Shown: one piece after another, positions 17,869 to 26,658 of the stretch
Layout of the letters: the number at the start of each line of letters is the position of its first letter
Position numbering within the stretch: the stretch's first letter is position 1
Assembly: GCF_011516735.1 (NCBI RefSeq)
Contig: NZ_WOSX01000001.1
Location: 124,001-188,000 of the forward strand
From: Acetobacter fallax
GTDB lineage: Bacteria; Pseudomonadota; Alphaproteobacteria; Acetobacterales; Acetobacteraceae
Reading direction: 5' to 3'
DNA: 64,000 bases
Position numbers and translations under genes: made by a program
The notes under the pieces: generated by a model
Databases searched by the model: none
Seen by the model: the letters and a program-made list of their open reading frames with translations, nothing else
Told to the model about the DNA's origin: nothing

Positions 17869-19326
17869 ATGGCCGAACCTGCTAAAAGTCGACATGACAC
17901 GACACGACTCAGTGCACTTTCAGAGGAAGCGCGACGTGATCTCGATCTGATCCGTTATCCGCGCGCGGAATGGATGCGCCATACGGAGCATAACGGTCAG
18001 CCAGTGCTTGATGTTGCCATCATCGGTGCCGGTCAGGGTGGTCTGGCTGCGGCTTTTGCTCTCAAACGACTCAATGTTGACAATGTCTGCGTGTTTGACC
18101 GTGCCCATCGTGGCGGCGAGGGGCCGTGGGTTACTTTTGCGCGGATGGTGACCCTGCGCACTCCAAAATATGTCACCGGTCCTGATCTCGGTGTGCCGAG
18201 CCTGACGCCGCGAGCGTGGTTTGAAGCATGTTACGGAGAGGATGCCTGGGACGACCTTAATAAAATATCGCGCCAGGACTGGCAGGCTTATCTCGACTGG
18301 TATCGTGACACGCTGGAGCTGCCAGTCGAAAACGACCGTAGTTTTAAGCATGTCGAATGGGATAATGGCGTGCTGCGGCTCACTTTCGCGGATACGCAGG
18401 GGAATACCATTACGCGCTATGCGCGCAAACTGGTGCTGGCGACAGGTATCGATGGCGGAGGCTGCTGGAACACGCCGGCTTTCATCCGTAACGGTCTTCC
18501 GCGTGAACGCTTCGCGCATACATCCGGCACGATCGATTTTGAAGCGCTGCGCGGGAAGCGTATTGGCGTTCTCGGTGCAGGAGCCTCTGCTTTCGATAAC
18601 GCCGCGACAGCGCTCGAAGCCGGCGTGGGTTCAGTTGATCTCTGTCTGCGCCGTAAGGTTGTGCCGTCAGTAAATCCTTATCGCTGGATGGAAAATACCG
18701 GTTTTCTCTCTCAGTTCGCCGCGCTGCCGGATCTGTTGCGCTGGCGCTTCATGGCTCACATTTATGATCTGAATCAGCCGCCACCGCAGGACACATTCTG
18801 GCGTTGTCGCCGCCATGAGAATTTTGCATTCCATACAGGGTGCCCCTGGAACGCCGTGCGGATGGATGGTGACGAAATCGTAGTGTCAACACCTCAGGGT
18901 GAGAAGCGTTATGATTTTGTGATTATCGGCACAGGATTTACCGTCGATCTGTCGCTCCGCCCCGAAACGGCGTCTTTTTCATCGTCCGTGGCGCTCTGGA
19001 AGGACCGGTTTACGCCACCGGAAGGCGAAGATCATGCCACGATCGCGGCTCATCCTTACCTTGGTGACGTGTATCAGTTTCTGCCGAAAACGGCTTCGGA
19101 CCCAAAAGCATCAATGCTGGCGGCAATCCATAACTTCACTTTCTCAGCTACGCCGAGCATGGGCCTGTCAGGAGCGTCTATCAGCGGCATGCGGTTTGGC
19201 GTGGAGCGTCTTGCACGTGGCCTGATTCGTGATCTGTTTGTTGCTGACGGGCAGTATCACCTGGACAGTCTGCTTGCTTATGACACACCTGAACTCGTCA
19301 GCACCGAACCACCGGTCGGGGACTGA
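17869..19326 (+). CDS. FAD/NAD(P)-binding flavin monooxygenase, candidate urate hydroxylase
   Basis: 485 aa. The first dinucleotide fold GAGQGG (residues 53-58) binds FAD and a second, GVLGAGASAFDNA (about 234-246), binds NAD(P)H. It is a group-B flavin-monooxygenase-like architecture. It heads a run of genes for every urate step from 5-hydroxyisourate onward, and no uricase or PuuD is present, so I infer it makes 5-hydroxyisourate. HpyO, a flavoprotein not homologous to HpxO, is the closest known precedent by role. ATG 17869 with GGAGCGCAAGGA upstream is preferred over starts at 17815 or 17650. The substrate is inference. Confidence 0.72.
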   Translation: MAEPAKSRHDTTRLSALSEEARRDLDLIRYPRAEWMRHTEHNGQPVLDVAIIGAGQGGLAAAFALKRLNVDNVCVFDRAHRGGEGPWVTFARMVTLRTPKYVTGPDLGVPSLTPRAWFEACYGEDAWDDLNKISRQDWQAYLDWYRDTLELPVENDRSFKHVEWDNGVLRLTFADTQGNTITRYARKLVLATGIDGGGCWNTPAFIRNGLPRERFAHTSGTIDFEALRGKRIGVLGAGASAFDNAATALEAGVGSVDLCLRRKVVPSVNPYRWMENTGFLSQFAALPDLLRWRFMAHIYDLNQPPPQDTFWRCRRHENFAFHTGCPWNAVRMDGDEIVVSTPQGEKRYDFVIIGTGFTVDLSLRPETASFSSSVALWKDRFTPPEGEDHATIAAHPYLGDVYQFLPKTASDPKASMLAAIHNFTFSATPSMGLSGASISGMRFGVERLARGLIRDLFVADGQYHLDSLLAYDTPELVSTEPPVGD

Positions 19327-19404
19327 AGGTCTGTATTGTGTAAATCACCTGTATGATCTCAAGGGGTATCGCGAGGAAAACGAAACGAGGTTACGCTGGC
19401 GAAA

Positions 19405-19438
19405 ATAATCGGCGTTCCGGACACGAAGTGCCGATTAT
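19405..19438. promoter_or_regulatory. Intercistronic 9-bp inverted repeat before the AtzG-like gene
   Basis: ATAATCGGC and GCCGATTAT form a perfect 9-bp stem around a 16-nt loop, in the 139-bp gap between the flavoprotein and the AtzG-like gene, ending just before its ribosome-binding site. This is the only sizeable gap in the cluster, so it could be an operator, an attenuator, or a processing site dividing expression. Confidence 0.4.
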
Positions 19439-19465
19439 GCAGGTGCAGCAGTAAGGAGAAAAGCT

Positions 19466-19681
19466 ATGGCCGGGACACAGTCTGAGGATGAACTGCGTGC
19501 CGGAGTTCTCGCAACAGCGAGCGACGTTGCTGTTATGGCGCGACAGGTCGATCTTCTGATCTCTGATGACTGTCTGCCGGGCGTGGTCTTTAATACTGAA
19601 CTGCTGCGCGGATATGTCACTCTTGTAGACGGACTTGTTCTTCCGGACGACTGTGAGCCCGCGTTCGGATATGTGCCATGA
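19466..19681 (+). CDS. AtzG/HpxX-like small subunit (DUF4089)
   Basis: 71 aa, all-helical, with a strong GTAAGGAGAAA ribosome-binding site. It resembles the AtzG-like/HpxX proteins that form the small subunit of AtzE-type amidohydrolases, as GatC does for GatA. Typical features are the small size, the VNFN-like segment (here GVVFNTELLRGYVTL) and immediate coupling (ATGA overlap) to an AtzE-family amidase. It should stabilise that amidase. The assignment rests on size, sequence resemblance and position. Confidence 0.72.
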   Translation: MAGTQSEDELRAGVLATASDVAVMARQVDLLISDDCLPGVVFNTELLRGYVTLVDGLVLPDDCEPAFGYVP

Positions 19682-21057
19682 CATTGCGCGCCGCCACGCT
19701 CGCTAACAATATTCGTTTCGGTCTGCGCACAGCGCGGGAAGTCATTGAAACCACGTTGCATACTCTGAAAACGCATGATCCTGCTTATGGCTGCGTTACG
19801 CGCCTTTTGTCTGAGCGGGCATTGCGTGCAGCTGACACAATTGATGCACGGATTAGGGCAGGGGAACCAACAGGGCCGCTGGCCGGCGTTCCGTTTGGCG
19901 TGAAGGATCTTTTCGATGTGGAAGGGATCATCACGACGGCTGGCTCCACAGTGCTGAAGGACAATGAACCGGCAAAGCAGGATGCAGCCGTCATAAGGCG
20001 GCTTGTTGCGGCCGGAGCAATTCCCGTTGCGACACTGAATATGGATGAGTTCGCATACGGCTTCGCGACCGAGAATTCTCATTACGGCACAACGAAAAAT
20101 CCGCGAGATCCAACCCGGCTGGCTGGTGGATCTTCCGGCGGCTCCGCAGCAGCGGTCGCTGCGGGAATGCTGCCGATCACGCTGGGATCTGACACCAATG
20201 GATCAATCCGTGTTCCGGCATCGCTCTGCGGCGTATGGGGTCTGCGCCCCACGCAAGGGCGCCTGCCGCTCGAGGGCGTCTATCCGTTCGCTGCAAGTTT
20301 CGACACGATCGGGCCATTTGCGGGGACATCGGGGGATCTGAAACTCGCATTTGAAGCAATGGACGGGAGGGCTGCGGATGCGGCATCAGACGTCGGAACA
20401 TTGCGTGTAGCGCGTCTCGGGGGCTGGTTTGAACGTGATCTTGCCTCTGGCCTTATCGACGGTATCGAGCGGATCATGTCTTTCCTGCAAAGCACGAAAA
20501 CTGTCGAATTGCCCGAAGTTGCCCGCGCCCGTGCTGCCGCATTCATCATCACGGCATCCGAGGGGGGGAATTTGCATCTGCCCCGGTTGCGTCACCGTGC
20601 CATGGAATATGATCCGGCCACGCGTGACCGGCTGATGGCCGGAGCATTGCTGCCAGCATCGCCCATTATCCAGGCTCACCGGCTGCGTAACTGGTTCCGG
20701 GAGCATCTGCATGGCGCGTTCAGCGATGCAGATATCCTGATCGCACCCGCGACTGTCGGGCCGGCTCCACGTATCGATCAGCCGACAATCATTGTGGACG
20801 GAAAAGCAGTTTCCGCACGCGCTAATCTCGGCCTGTTTACGCAGCCGCTGACCCTTGGGGGTTTTCCTATCTTAGCTGCACCGCTGGCGCCCATGGAAAG
20901 TGGTGACGCCAGTTCTGAAGCGGGCCTCCCGCTCGGAGTGCAGATCATCGCGGCGCCAGGTCAGGAGCAGGCGCTTTTTGCCATCGGGGCAGCACTGGAA
21001 CATGCTGGTCTGCTTGGATACCCGTTACGTGGCACCTCCGGTGAGAGCGAGGTCTGA
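19678..21057 (+). CDS. AtzE/HpxY-family amidohydrolase (amidase signature)
   Basis: 459 aa. Amidase-signature enzyme with the Lys of GVKDLFDVEG, the Ser-rich loop AGGSSGGSAAAVAAGM and the nucleophile Ser in GSDTNGSIRVPASLCGVWGLRPT. AtzE hydrolyses the terminal amide of 1-carboxybiuret. Because this gene lies between an AtzG-like subunit and an oxamate-amidohydrolase-like gene inside a purine cluster, I infer that oxalurate is the substrate, giving oxamate after loss of CO2 and ammonia. An ordinary amidase of other specificity cannot be excluded. Confidence 0.82.
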   Translation: MTLRAATLANNIRFGLRTAREVIETTLHTLKTHDPAYGCVTRLLSERALRAADTIDARIRAGEPTGPLAGVPFGVKDLFDVEGIITTAGSTVLKDNEPAKQDAAVIRRLVAAGAIPVATLNMDEFAYGFATENSHYGTTKNPRDPTRLAGGSSGGSAAAVAAGMLPITLGSDTNGSIRVPASLCGVWGLRPTQGRLPLEGVYPFAASFDTIGPFAGTSGDLKLAFEAMDGRAADAASDVGTLRVARLGGWFERDLASGLIDGIERIMSFLQSTKTVELPEVARARAAAFIITASEGGNLHLPRLRHRAMEYDPATRDRLMAGALLPASPIIQAHRLRNWFREHLHGAFSDADILIAPATVGPAPRIDQPTIIVDGKAVSARANLGLFTQPLTLGGFPILAAPLAPMESGDASSEAGLPLGVQIIAAPGQEQALFAIGAALEHAGLLGYPLRGTSGESEV

Positions 21058-21062
21058 CGCTT

Positions 21063-22658
21063 ATGTTGCACACAGCCCGGTCCCTGCGTGGCATGGTGAC
21101 AGCGCCCCATCATCTTGCATCGCAGGCGGGGCTTCAGGTGCTTCGCGCCGGAGGGTCGGCCATCGAAGCGGTTGTCGCAACCGCAGCAACGCTGGCTGTC
21201 GTTTACCCTCATATGACGTCGATTGGCGGTGATGGGTTCTGGCTGATCTGCTGGCCCGATGGTCGTACCGAAACGATTGACGCGTGCGGTGGCGCGGCGA
21301 TGGCGGCCAATCTGGATCTTTATAAAAAAGCTGGGCTTGGCGCGGTACCGTGGCGAGGTCCCCTTGCAGCGAATACTGTTGCCGGAACCATCTCTGGCTG
21401 GGCGCTCGCGCTTGAACGCTCTGCTGCGGAGCGAGGCAGCACACTACCGCTTGCACAGCTTCTGTCGGAGGCCATCCGTTATGCAGAGGATGGCGTGCCT
21501 GTCACGGGCGGGGGCGCCGCGATTGCCCACGAGAAATCTGTCGAACTGACAGCTGCACCGGGTTATGCGGCTGTTTTTGAACCGGATGGCAGGCCTTTGC
21601 TGGAGGGTGAAATTCTGCGCAATCCGGCGCTGGCGGCAACGTTTCAGGAACTGGCTGCAACCGGACTGCAGAGCTTTTATGACGGTGCTCTGGCGGAGCG
21701 TATCGCGGCTGACCTTGCCGCAGCGGGAAGTCCGGTCAGTGCGGCTGATCTCGCTGCCCACAAGGCTCAGTTACGCGATCCGCTTTCAGTTCGTATTCAC
21801 GATGCCACACTTTTCAATATGGCACCGCCGACACAGGGTGTCGCTTCGCTCCTGATTCTGGCGATTTTTGACAGGCTGAAAGCCGATGAAGGGGAGAGTT
21901 TCGCGCATATTCATGGTCTGATCGAAGCGACCAAACAGGCCTTTCGTTATCGCGATACGCATGTTGGTGACCCTGCCTATATGACTGTTGAAGCACAGGC
22001 CATTCTCGACAATCCGGCGGCGCTTGACGCTATGGCTTCAGCAATCAATCCGCAGCGGGCGGCGCCCTGGCCGCATCCATCTCAGGCGGGTGATACGGTC
22101 TGGCTTGGAGCCATGGACGCAACCGGGCTTTCGGTCAGCATGATACAGAGCACGTATTTCGAATTCGGGTCCGGCGTTGTTTTGCCGCAGACAGGAATCG
22201 TCTGGCAGAATCGTGGCGCGAGCTTCCGTCTGACCGAGGCGGGCTGGAATGCCTTACGTCCCGGCCGGAAGCCTTTTCACACTCTCAATCCTGCCGCGGC
22301 ACGGTTCGATGATGGCCGCACGATGGTTTACGGAACAATGGGCGGAGAGGGGCAGCCTCAGACCCAGGCAACGGTATTCTCGCGTTATGCCCGGTATGGC
22401 ATGGGTCTGCAGGCAGCTGTAACAGCACCACGCTGGTTGCTGGGAAAGACATGGGGCCAGGAAAGCGTGACGCTCAAATATGAGGATCGTTTTGCGCCCG
22501 GACTTATTGGCCAGCTTGGTGCTGCCGGACATGCTATTGAACGCGTCGGGCCATTCACCTCCATGATGGGGCATGCGGGAGCCCTTGTGCGTCATACAGA
22601 CGGCGTGATCGAAGGGGCGACTGATCCGCGAAGTGATGGAGGCGTCGCGGCGTGGTGA
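21063..22658 (+). CDS. hpxW: Gamma-glutamyltransferase-family amidohydrolase, HpxW-like (oxamate)
   Basis: 531 aa Ntn-hydrolase. The N-terminal segment MVTAPHHLASQAGLQVLRAGGSAIEA and the IGGDGFWL motif are those of GGT-family proteins. The autoprocessing nucleophile is probably Thr345 in GDTVWLGAMD, replacing the glutamyltransferase TTHYSVVD. There is no signal peptide, unlike periplasmic GGT. K. pneumoniae HpxW hydrolyses oxamate to oxalate and ammonia, and its gene also adjoins hpxX and hpxY, as here. Start is 5 bp after the amidase stop. Family certain; substrate inferred. Confidence 0.82.
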   Translation: MLHTARSLRGMVTAPHHLASQAGLQVLRAGGSAIEAVVATAATLAVVYPHMTSIGGDGFWLICWPDGRTETIDACGGAAMAANLDLYKKAGLGAVPWRGPLAANTVAGTISGWALALERSAAERGSTLPLAQLLSEAIRYAEDGVPVTGGGAAIAHEKSVELTAAPGYAAVFEPDGRPLLEGEILRNPALAATFQELAATGLQSFYDGALAERIAADLAAAGSPVSAADLAAHKAQLRDPLSVRIHDATLFNMAPPTQGVASLLILAIFDRLKADEGESFAHIHGLIEATKQAFRYRDTHVGDPAYMTVEAQAILDNPAALDAMASAINPQRAAPWPHPSQAGDTVWLGAMDATGLSVSMIQSTYFEFGSGVVLPQTGIVWQNRGASFRLTEAGWNALRPGRKPFHTLNPAAARFDDGRTMVYGTMGGEGQPQTQATVFSRYARYGMGLQAAVTAPRWLLGKTWGQESVTLKYEDRFAPGLIGQLGAAGHAIERVGPFTSMMGHAGALVRHTDGVIEGATDPRSDGGVAAW

Positions 22659-23944
22659 GCGGAGAGCCGATAACGGAACAGCATCCTGGCGGAATGCGTG
22701 CTGTCGCACGCTGTGATCTGCTGGGTGAAGTGCCGTTTAGTGATGAGGTCGATCTCCTGTTCCGTCCCTGGCTCGGACCCGGGTTTCATGCCACGGTGGA
22801 AGCCGTTTCGGGCTGGATGCGGGCGGCGGGCATGACCGTCCGGCGAGACAACGCCGCCAATCTGATCGGCCGCTACGAAGGGCTGACACCGGACGCACCC
22901 GCGCTGCTGTTTGGTTCCCATCTGGATTCCGTGCGTGATGGGGGCCGTTACGACGGAATGCTCGGCGTTATCGCCGCCATCGAAGTCGTTGCCGGCTTCC
23001 ACGAGCGTGACGAGCGCTTCCCGTTCGCGCTGGAGATCGTCGGTTTCGGTGATGAAGAGGGATCGCGCTTTCCGGTCACAATGCTGACCACGCGTGCTGT
23101 TGCCGGCGTCCTGGAGGAGGACGATCCCGACGCGGCTTTCGCAGATCTCCGGGATTCCGAAGGCGTTACCATTTCCCATGCTCTCGCAACGGCGGGATTG
23201 ACGCCGCTCGGGATGGCCGCGGCCCGACGCAGTGAATCTGATCTCGTGGCTTACGTCGAAGCCCATATCGAGCAGGGGCCGGTACTGGAAGCCGAGGGGC
23301 GGGCAATCGGGGTGGTCAGTGGCATTGCCGCTCAGCGTCGATACGAGGTGAAGTTGCATGGTACGGCCGGGCATGCCGGCACGATGGCCATGGGACTGCG
23401 ACGGGATGCATTGGCGGCAGCTGCGGAGATCGTGCTGGCGATTGAAAAAATTGCACAGTCTTATGACGGAAAAGATGGTCTGGTCGCCACGGTCGGATCG
23501 ATGCGGGTCTGGCCCGGCGTGGTTAATGTTGTTCCGGGTGATGTTGTCTTTACGATCGATGCGAGGGCCGGGTCCGCCGCCACGCGGGATGCTGCTGTTG
23601 CATCCATACTTGAGCTGATTGAAAACATTGCTGCCCGGCGGGAAATTGAAGCGGAGATTATTCCGCGAGAAAATCTGGCCGGCGTGCCGTGTGATCCGGA
23701 ACTATTGCGGCTGCTTGAGGCGGCGGTCTCCGATGTGACCGGACAACCGGCCCGGATACTGGTAAGCGGCGCGGGGCATGATGCAATGATCATGGCGCGT
23801 CTCGTGCCCATGGTCATGCTGTTTATTCGCTGCGAACAGGGCATAAGTCATAACCCGGCTGAAGCTGTTCTTTCCGGGGATGTGGATGTTGCTATTCAGG
23901 CGCTGACTGATTTTGTGCGCCGTTTTGCCGCTGTAAGAGACTGA
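22652..23944 (+). CDS. allC: Allantoate amidohydrolase (M20 family)
   Basis: 430 aa. Zn/Mn-dependent peptidase-M20 enzyme releasing ammonia and CO2 from allantoate to give ureidoglycine. Metal-site motifs are GSHLDSVRDGGRYDGMLGV, GFGDEEGSRFP and EAHIEQGPVLE; the dimer-lid segment AGHAGTMAMGLRRDAL and the terminal HNPAE are present. Tandem GTG codons at 22652/22655 overlap the HpxW stop; ATG 22694 with GGCGGA upstream is an alternative. N-carbamoyl-L-amino-acid hydrolases are close relatives, but the neighbourhood favours allantoate. Confidence 0.88.
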   Translation: MVSGEPITEQHPGGMRAVARCDLLGEVPFSDEVDLLFRPWLGPGFHATVEAVSGWMRAAGMTVRRDNAANLIGRYEGLTPDAPALLFGSHLDSVRDGGRYDGMLGVIAAIEVVAGFHERDERFPFALEIVGFGDEEGSRFPVTMLTTRAVAGVLEEDDPDAAFADLRDSEGVTISHALATAGLTPLGMAAARRSESDLVAYVEAHIEQGPVLEAEGRAIGVVSGIAAQRRYEVKLHGTAGHAGTMAMGLRRDALAAAAEIVLAIEKIAQSYDGKDGLVATVGSMRVWPGVVNVVPGDVVFTIDARAGSAATRDAAVASILELIENIAARREIEAEIIPRENLAGVPCDPELLRLLEAAVSDVTGQPARILVSGAGHDAMIMARLVPMVMLFIRCEQGISHNPAEAVLSGDVDVAIQALTDFVRRFAAVRD

Positions 23945-23966
23945 TCGACAAAAGGAAAGACGAGTA

Positions 23967-25223
23967 ATGACAGGAACTTTTTTCGGGCCGATCGATCCGC
24001 CGCAGCGTCTTCTGATGGGTCCCGGGCCGATCAATGTGTACCCGCGTGTTCTTCGCGCGATGAGTATGGATATGCTGGGACAGTTCGACCCGGAAATGAC
24101 CGCATATATGAATGAAACCATGGCGTTGTACCGCCAGGTTTTCATGACGCAGAACCGCTGGACGTTTCTGATCGACGGCACGGCGCGAGCCGGCATTGAA
24201 GCAGCACTCGTCTCGCTTGCAGAACCAGGTTCGCGGATACTGATCATCCAGGCAGGACGCTTCGGTCTGCTTTTGTCCGAAATTGCCGGACGGATCGGTG
24301 CAGATATCCGTACGATCGATCTGGAATGGGGCGAGGTCGCAAGTCCTGAAGTCATTGAAGCGGCAATCAAAGAGCATCGGCCTCGCGTCTTTGCCTGTAT
24401 TCATGGGGACACCTCAACGACAATGGCACAGCCCCTGGAGGGTGTTGGCGATCTTTGCCGGAAATATAACGTGCTGTCCTATGTGGATGCGACGGCGACG
24501 CTCGGCGGCAATCCCGTCGACGTCGATCGCTGGGGTATTGATGTCGTGACAGCCGGATTGCAGAAATGCATGGGTGGGCCACCGGGATCGGCGCCGATTA
24601 CAATTTCCGACCGGGCAGCTGATTACATTTTCTCACGACGACACGTCGAGCAGGGTATCCGTGCAGCGGGAACTCAGGATGGTCTGGGCGCGCGGATCGG
24701 GTCGAATTATTTCGATCTCGCCATGGTCATGGATTACTGGTCAGAGAAACGTCTGAACCATCACACCGAAGCGACGACCATGCTTTACGGGGCACGTGAA
24801 TGTGCGCGGATCATGCTGGAAGAAGGACTGGAGGCACGGTTCGACCGGCATCGCCGGGCCGGAGCCGCTGTGACAGCCGGGCTGCGGGCGATGGGGCTGC
24901 GGGTGTTTGGCCATGATGAGTATCGCATGGCAAATGTGACTGGCGTATGGATTCCTGAAGGCGTTGACGGAGAAGCCGTACGTCTGCGGATGCGTGAAGA
25001 TTTCGAGATTGAAATAGGCACGGCGTTTGGACCGCTGATCGGCAAAATCTGGCGCATCGGGGCGATGGGCTACAATGCGATGAAGCATAAGGTGCTCATT
25101 ACCCTGGGAGCGCTGGAGGTCGTCCTGTCGGGGCAGGGTTATCCTGTGCCGCGTGGTGCCGCTGTCGATGCCGCGCTGGCAGCGTGGAATGCAGGCGGTG
25201 CAACGAAAGCTGATACGAAATGA
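23967..25223 (+). CDS. (S)-ureidoglycine-glyoxylate aminotransferase (PucG-like)
   Basis: 418 aa class-V aminotransferase, with the PLP lysine K200 in AGLQKCMGGPPG and the N-terminal MGPGPINVYPRVLRAM typical of the alanine/serine-glyoxylate group. In purine clusters this enzyme transfers the amino group of ureidoglycine to glyoxylate, giving oxalurate and glycine. Oxalurate is what the AtzE/HpxW genes upstream could consume. AAAGGAAAG precedes the ATG. Generic alanine-glyoxylate aminotransferase is the alternative reading; the context argues against it. Confidence 0.87.
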   Translation: MTGTFFGPIDPPQRLLMGPGPINVYPRVLRAMSMDMLGQFDPEMTAYMNETMALYRQVFMTQNRWTFLIDGTARAGIEAALVSLAEPGSRILIIQAGRFGLLLSEIAGRIGADIRTIDLEWGEVASPEVIEAAIKEHRPRVFACIHGDTSTTMAQPLEGVGDLCRKYNVLSYVDATATLGGNPVDVDRWGIDVVTAGLQKCMGGPPGSAPITISDRAADYIFSRRHVEQGIRAAGTQDGLGARIGSNYFDLAMVMDYWSEKRLNHHTEATTMLYGARECARIMLEEGLEARFDRHRRAGAAVTAGLRAMGLRVFGHDEYRMANVTGVWIPEGVDGEAVRLRMREDFEIEIGTAFGPLIGKIWRIGAMGYNAMKHKVLITLGALEVVLSGQGYPVPRGAAVDAALAAWNAGGATKADTK

Positions 25224-26134
25224 GCGACTATCCCCGCGATATGGTCGGTTACGGTGCAAATCCACCAGACCCGCGCTGGCCAGGACAGGCCCGTGTTGCC
25301 GTTCAGTTTGTGATCAATTACGAAGAAGGTGGCGAAAACAACATTCTGCATGGCGATGCGGGTTCTGAGGCATTTCTCTCCGAGATGGTCGGTGCCCGGT
25401 CTGTTCCGGGTGCACGGGCGATCGCGATGGAAAGCCTGTATGAATACGGCTCCCGGGCTGGATTCTGGCGCTTGCATCGTCTGTTCACGGAACGGCGCCT
25501 GCCCGTCACTGTCTTTGGCGTGGCGACGGCCCTGGCGCGCAATCCGGATGCCGTTGAAGCAATGCTGAAGGCAGAGTGGGAAATTGCGTCTCACGGACTT
25601 CGCTGGATCGATTACCAGGATGTCCCGGAAGAGGTCGAGCGGCAGCATATTGCTGACGCCATCGCACTTCAGACGGCTCTGACGGGGGTTCGACCACTTG
25701 GCTGGTATCAGGGACGTACAAGCCCCAATACGGCACGGCTTATCGCGGAAGAGGGCGGGTTCGTTTACGACGCTGACTCTTATGCTGATGACCTGCCGTA
25801 TTATGACCGCACCTGGGCTGTAAAAACGGGCCGTCCGCAGCTCATCGTGCCTTACACGCTTGATGCCAACGACATGAAAATCGTGGCGCTGAACGGCTTT
25901 ACCGAAGGCGAGCAGTTTTATCGCTATCTGCGCGATACATTCGATCAGCTTTGGGAAGAAGGCGCATCGCGGCCCGGGATGATGTCAGTCGGTCTGCATT
26001 GCCGCATCGCCGGCAGGCCTGGCCGCGCCCGGGCCGTGGCCAGATTCTTGGACCATGTGCTGACGCGTGAAAACGTCTGGATTGCCACGCGCCTCGACAT
26101 TGCCCGGCACTGGCTTGAGGTCTGCCCGGCATGA
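25220..26134 (+). CDS. puuE: Allantoinase, polysaccharide-deacetylase type
   Basis: 304 aa. PuuE-type allantoinase (NodB-like fold, unrelated to the amidohydrolase AllB), opening allantoin to allantoate. The N-terminal DMVGYGANPPDPRWP and VAVQFVINYEEGGE are characteristic, followed by NILHGD, EYGSRAGFWRLHRLF and EIASHGLRWIDY. ATGA overlap with the aminotransferase and with uraD shows tight coupling. Confidence 0.95.
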   Translation: MSDYPRDMVGYGANPPDPRWPGQARVAVQFVINYEEGGENNILHGDAGSEAFLSEMVGARSVPGARAIAMESLYEYGSRAGFWRLHRLFTERRLPVTVFGVATALARNPDAVEAMLKAEWEIASHGLRWIDYQDVPEEVERQHIADAIALQTALTGVRPLGWYQGRTSPNTARLIAEEGGFVYDADSYADDLPYYDRTWAVKTGRPQLIVPYTLDANDMKIVALNGFTEGEQFYRYLRDTFDQLWEEGASRPGMMSVGLHCRIAGRPGRARAVARFLDHVLTRENVWIATRLDIARHWLEVCPA

Positions 26135-26658
26135 CGGGTGTGTTCGACACCGTCAACCGGATGGATGAGGAGACATTCGTCGCGACCTTTGGCGCGCTCT
26201 ATGAGCATTCGCAATGGATTGCTCAGGAGGTTTTCGACAGGAGACCGTTTGGTGATACGGACGGGCTGCTGTCGGCGTTCAGACAGGTTGTGTCTGAGGC
26301 TTCTGAGGAGAAACAGCTTGCTCTGGTCAGGGAACATCCAGAACTTGCGCGCCGGGCCGGAGTTGATGCGACGCTGACGAAAGCCTCTCAGTCCGAACAG
26401 GCTTCAGCCGGGCTCGATCGTCTGACGCCTGAAGAATATGCACATTTCAACGTTCTGAATACGGCTTATCGTGAACGGTTTGCGATGCCGTTTGTCATCT
26501 GTGTACGGCTGAGCGATAAAGGGCTGATCCTGTCGGAAATGGCGCGCCGGGTAAAGAACACGCCTGCGGCGGAGTTGCGGATGGCTTTGGCAGAAATTGA
26601 TAAAATCGCAGCACTTCGTAGTGCGGATGTGCTGAAACGCCTGGAAGCCGGAGCATGA
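26131..26658 (+). CDS. uraD: OHCU decarboxylase
   Basis: 175 aa, all-helical. Decarboxylates 2-oxo-4-hydroxy-4-carboxy-5-ureidoimidazoline to S-allantoin. Family segments are MDEETFVATFGALYEHS, the catalytic-His stretch REHPELARR, SQSEQASAGLDRL and FVICVRLSDK. It overlaps puuE and hiuH by 4 bp each. Confidence 0.95.
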   Translation: MTGVFDTVNRMDEETFVATFGALYEHSQWIAQEVFDRRPFGDTDGLLSAFRQVVSEASEEKQLALVREHPELARRAGVDATLTKASQSEQASAGLDRLTPEEYAHFNVLNTAYRERFAMPFVICVRLSDKGLILSEMARRVKNTPAAELRMALAEIDKIAALRSADVLKRLEAGA

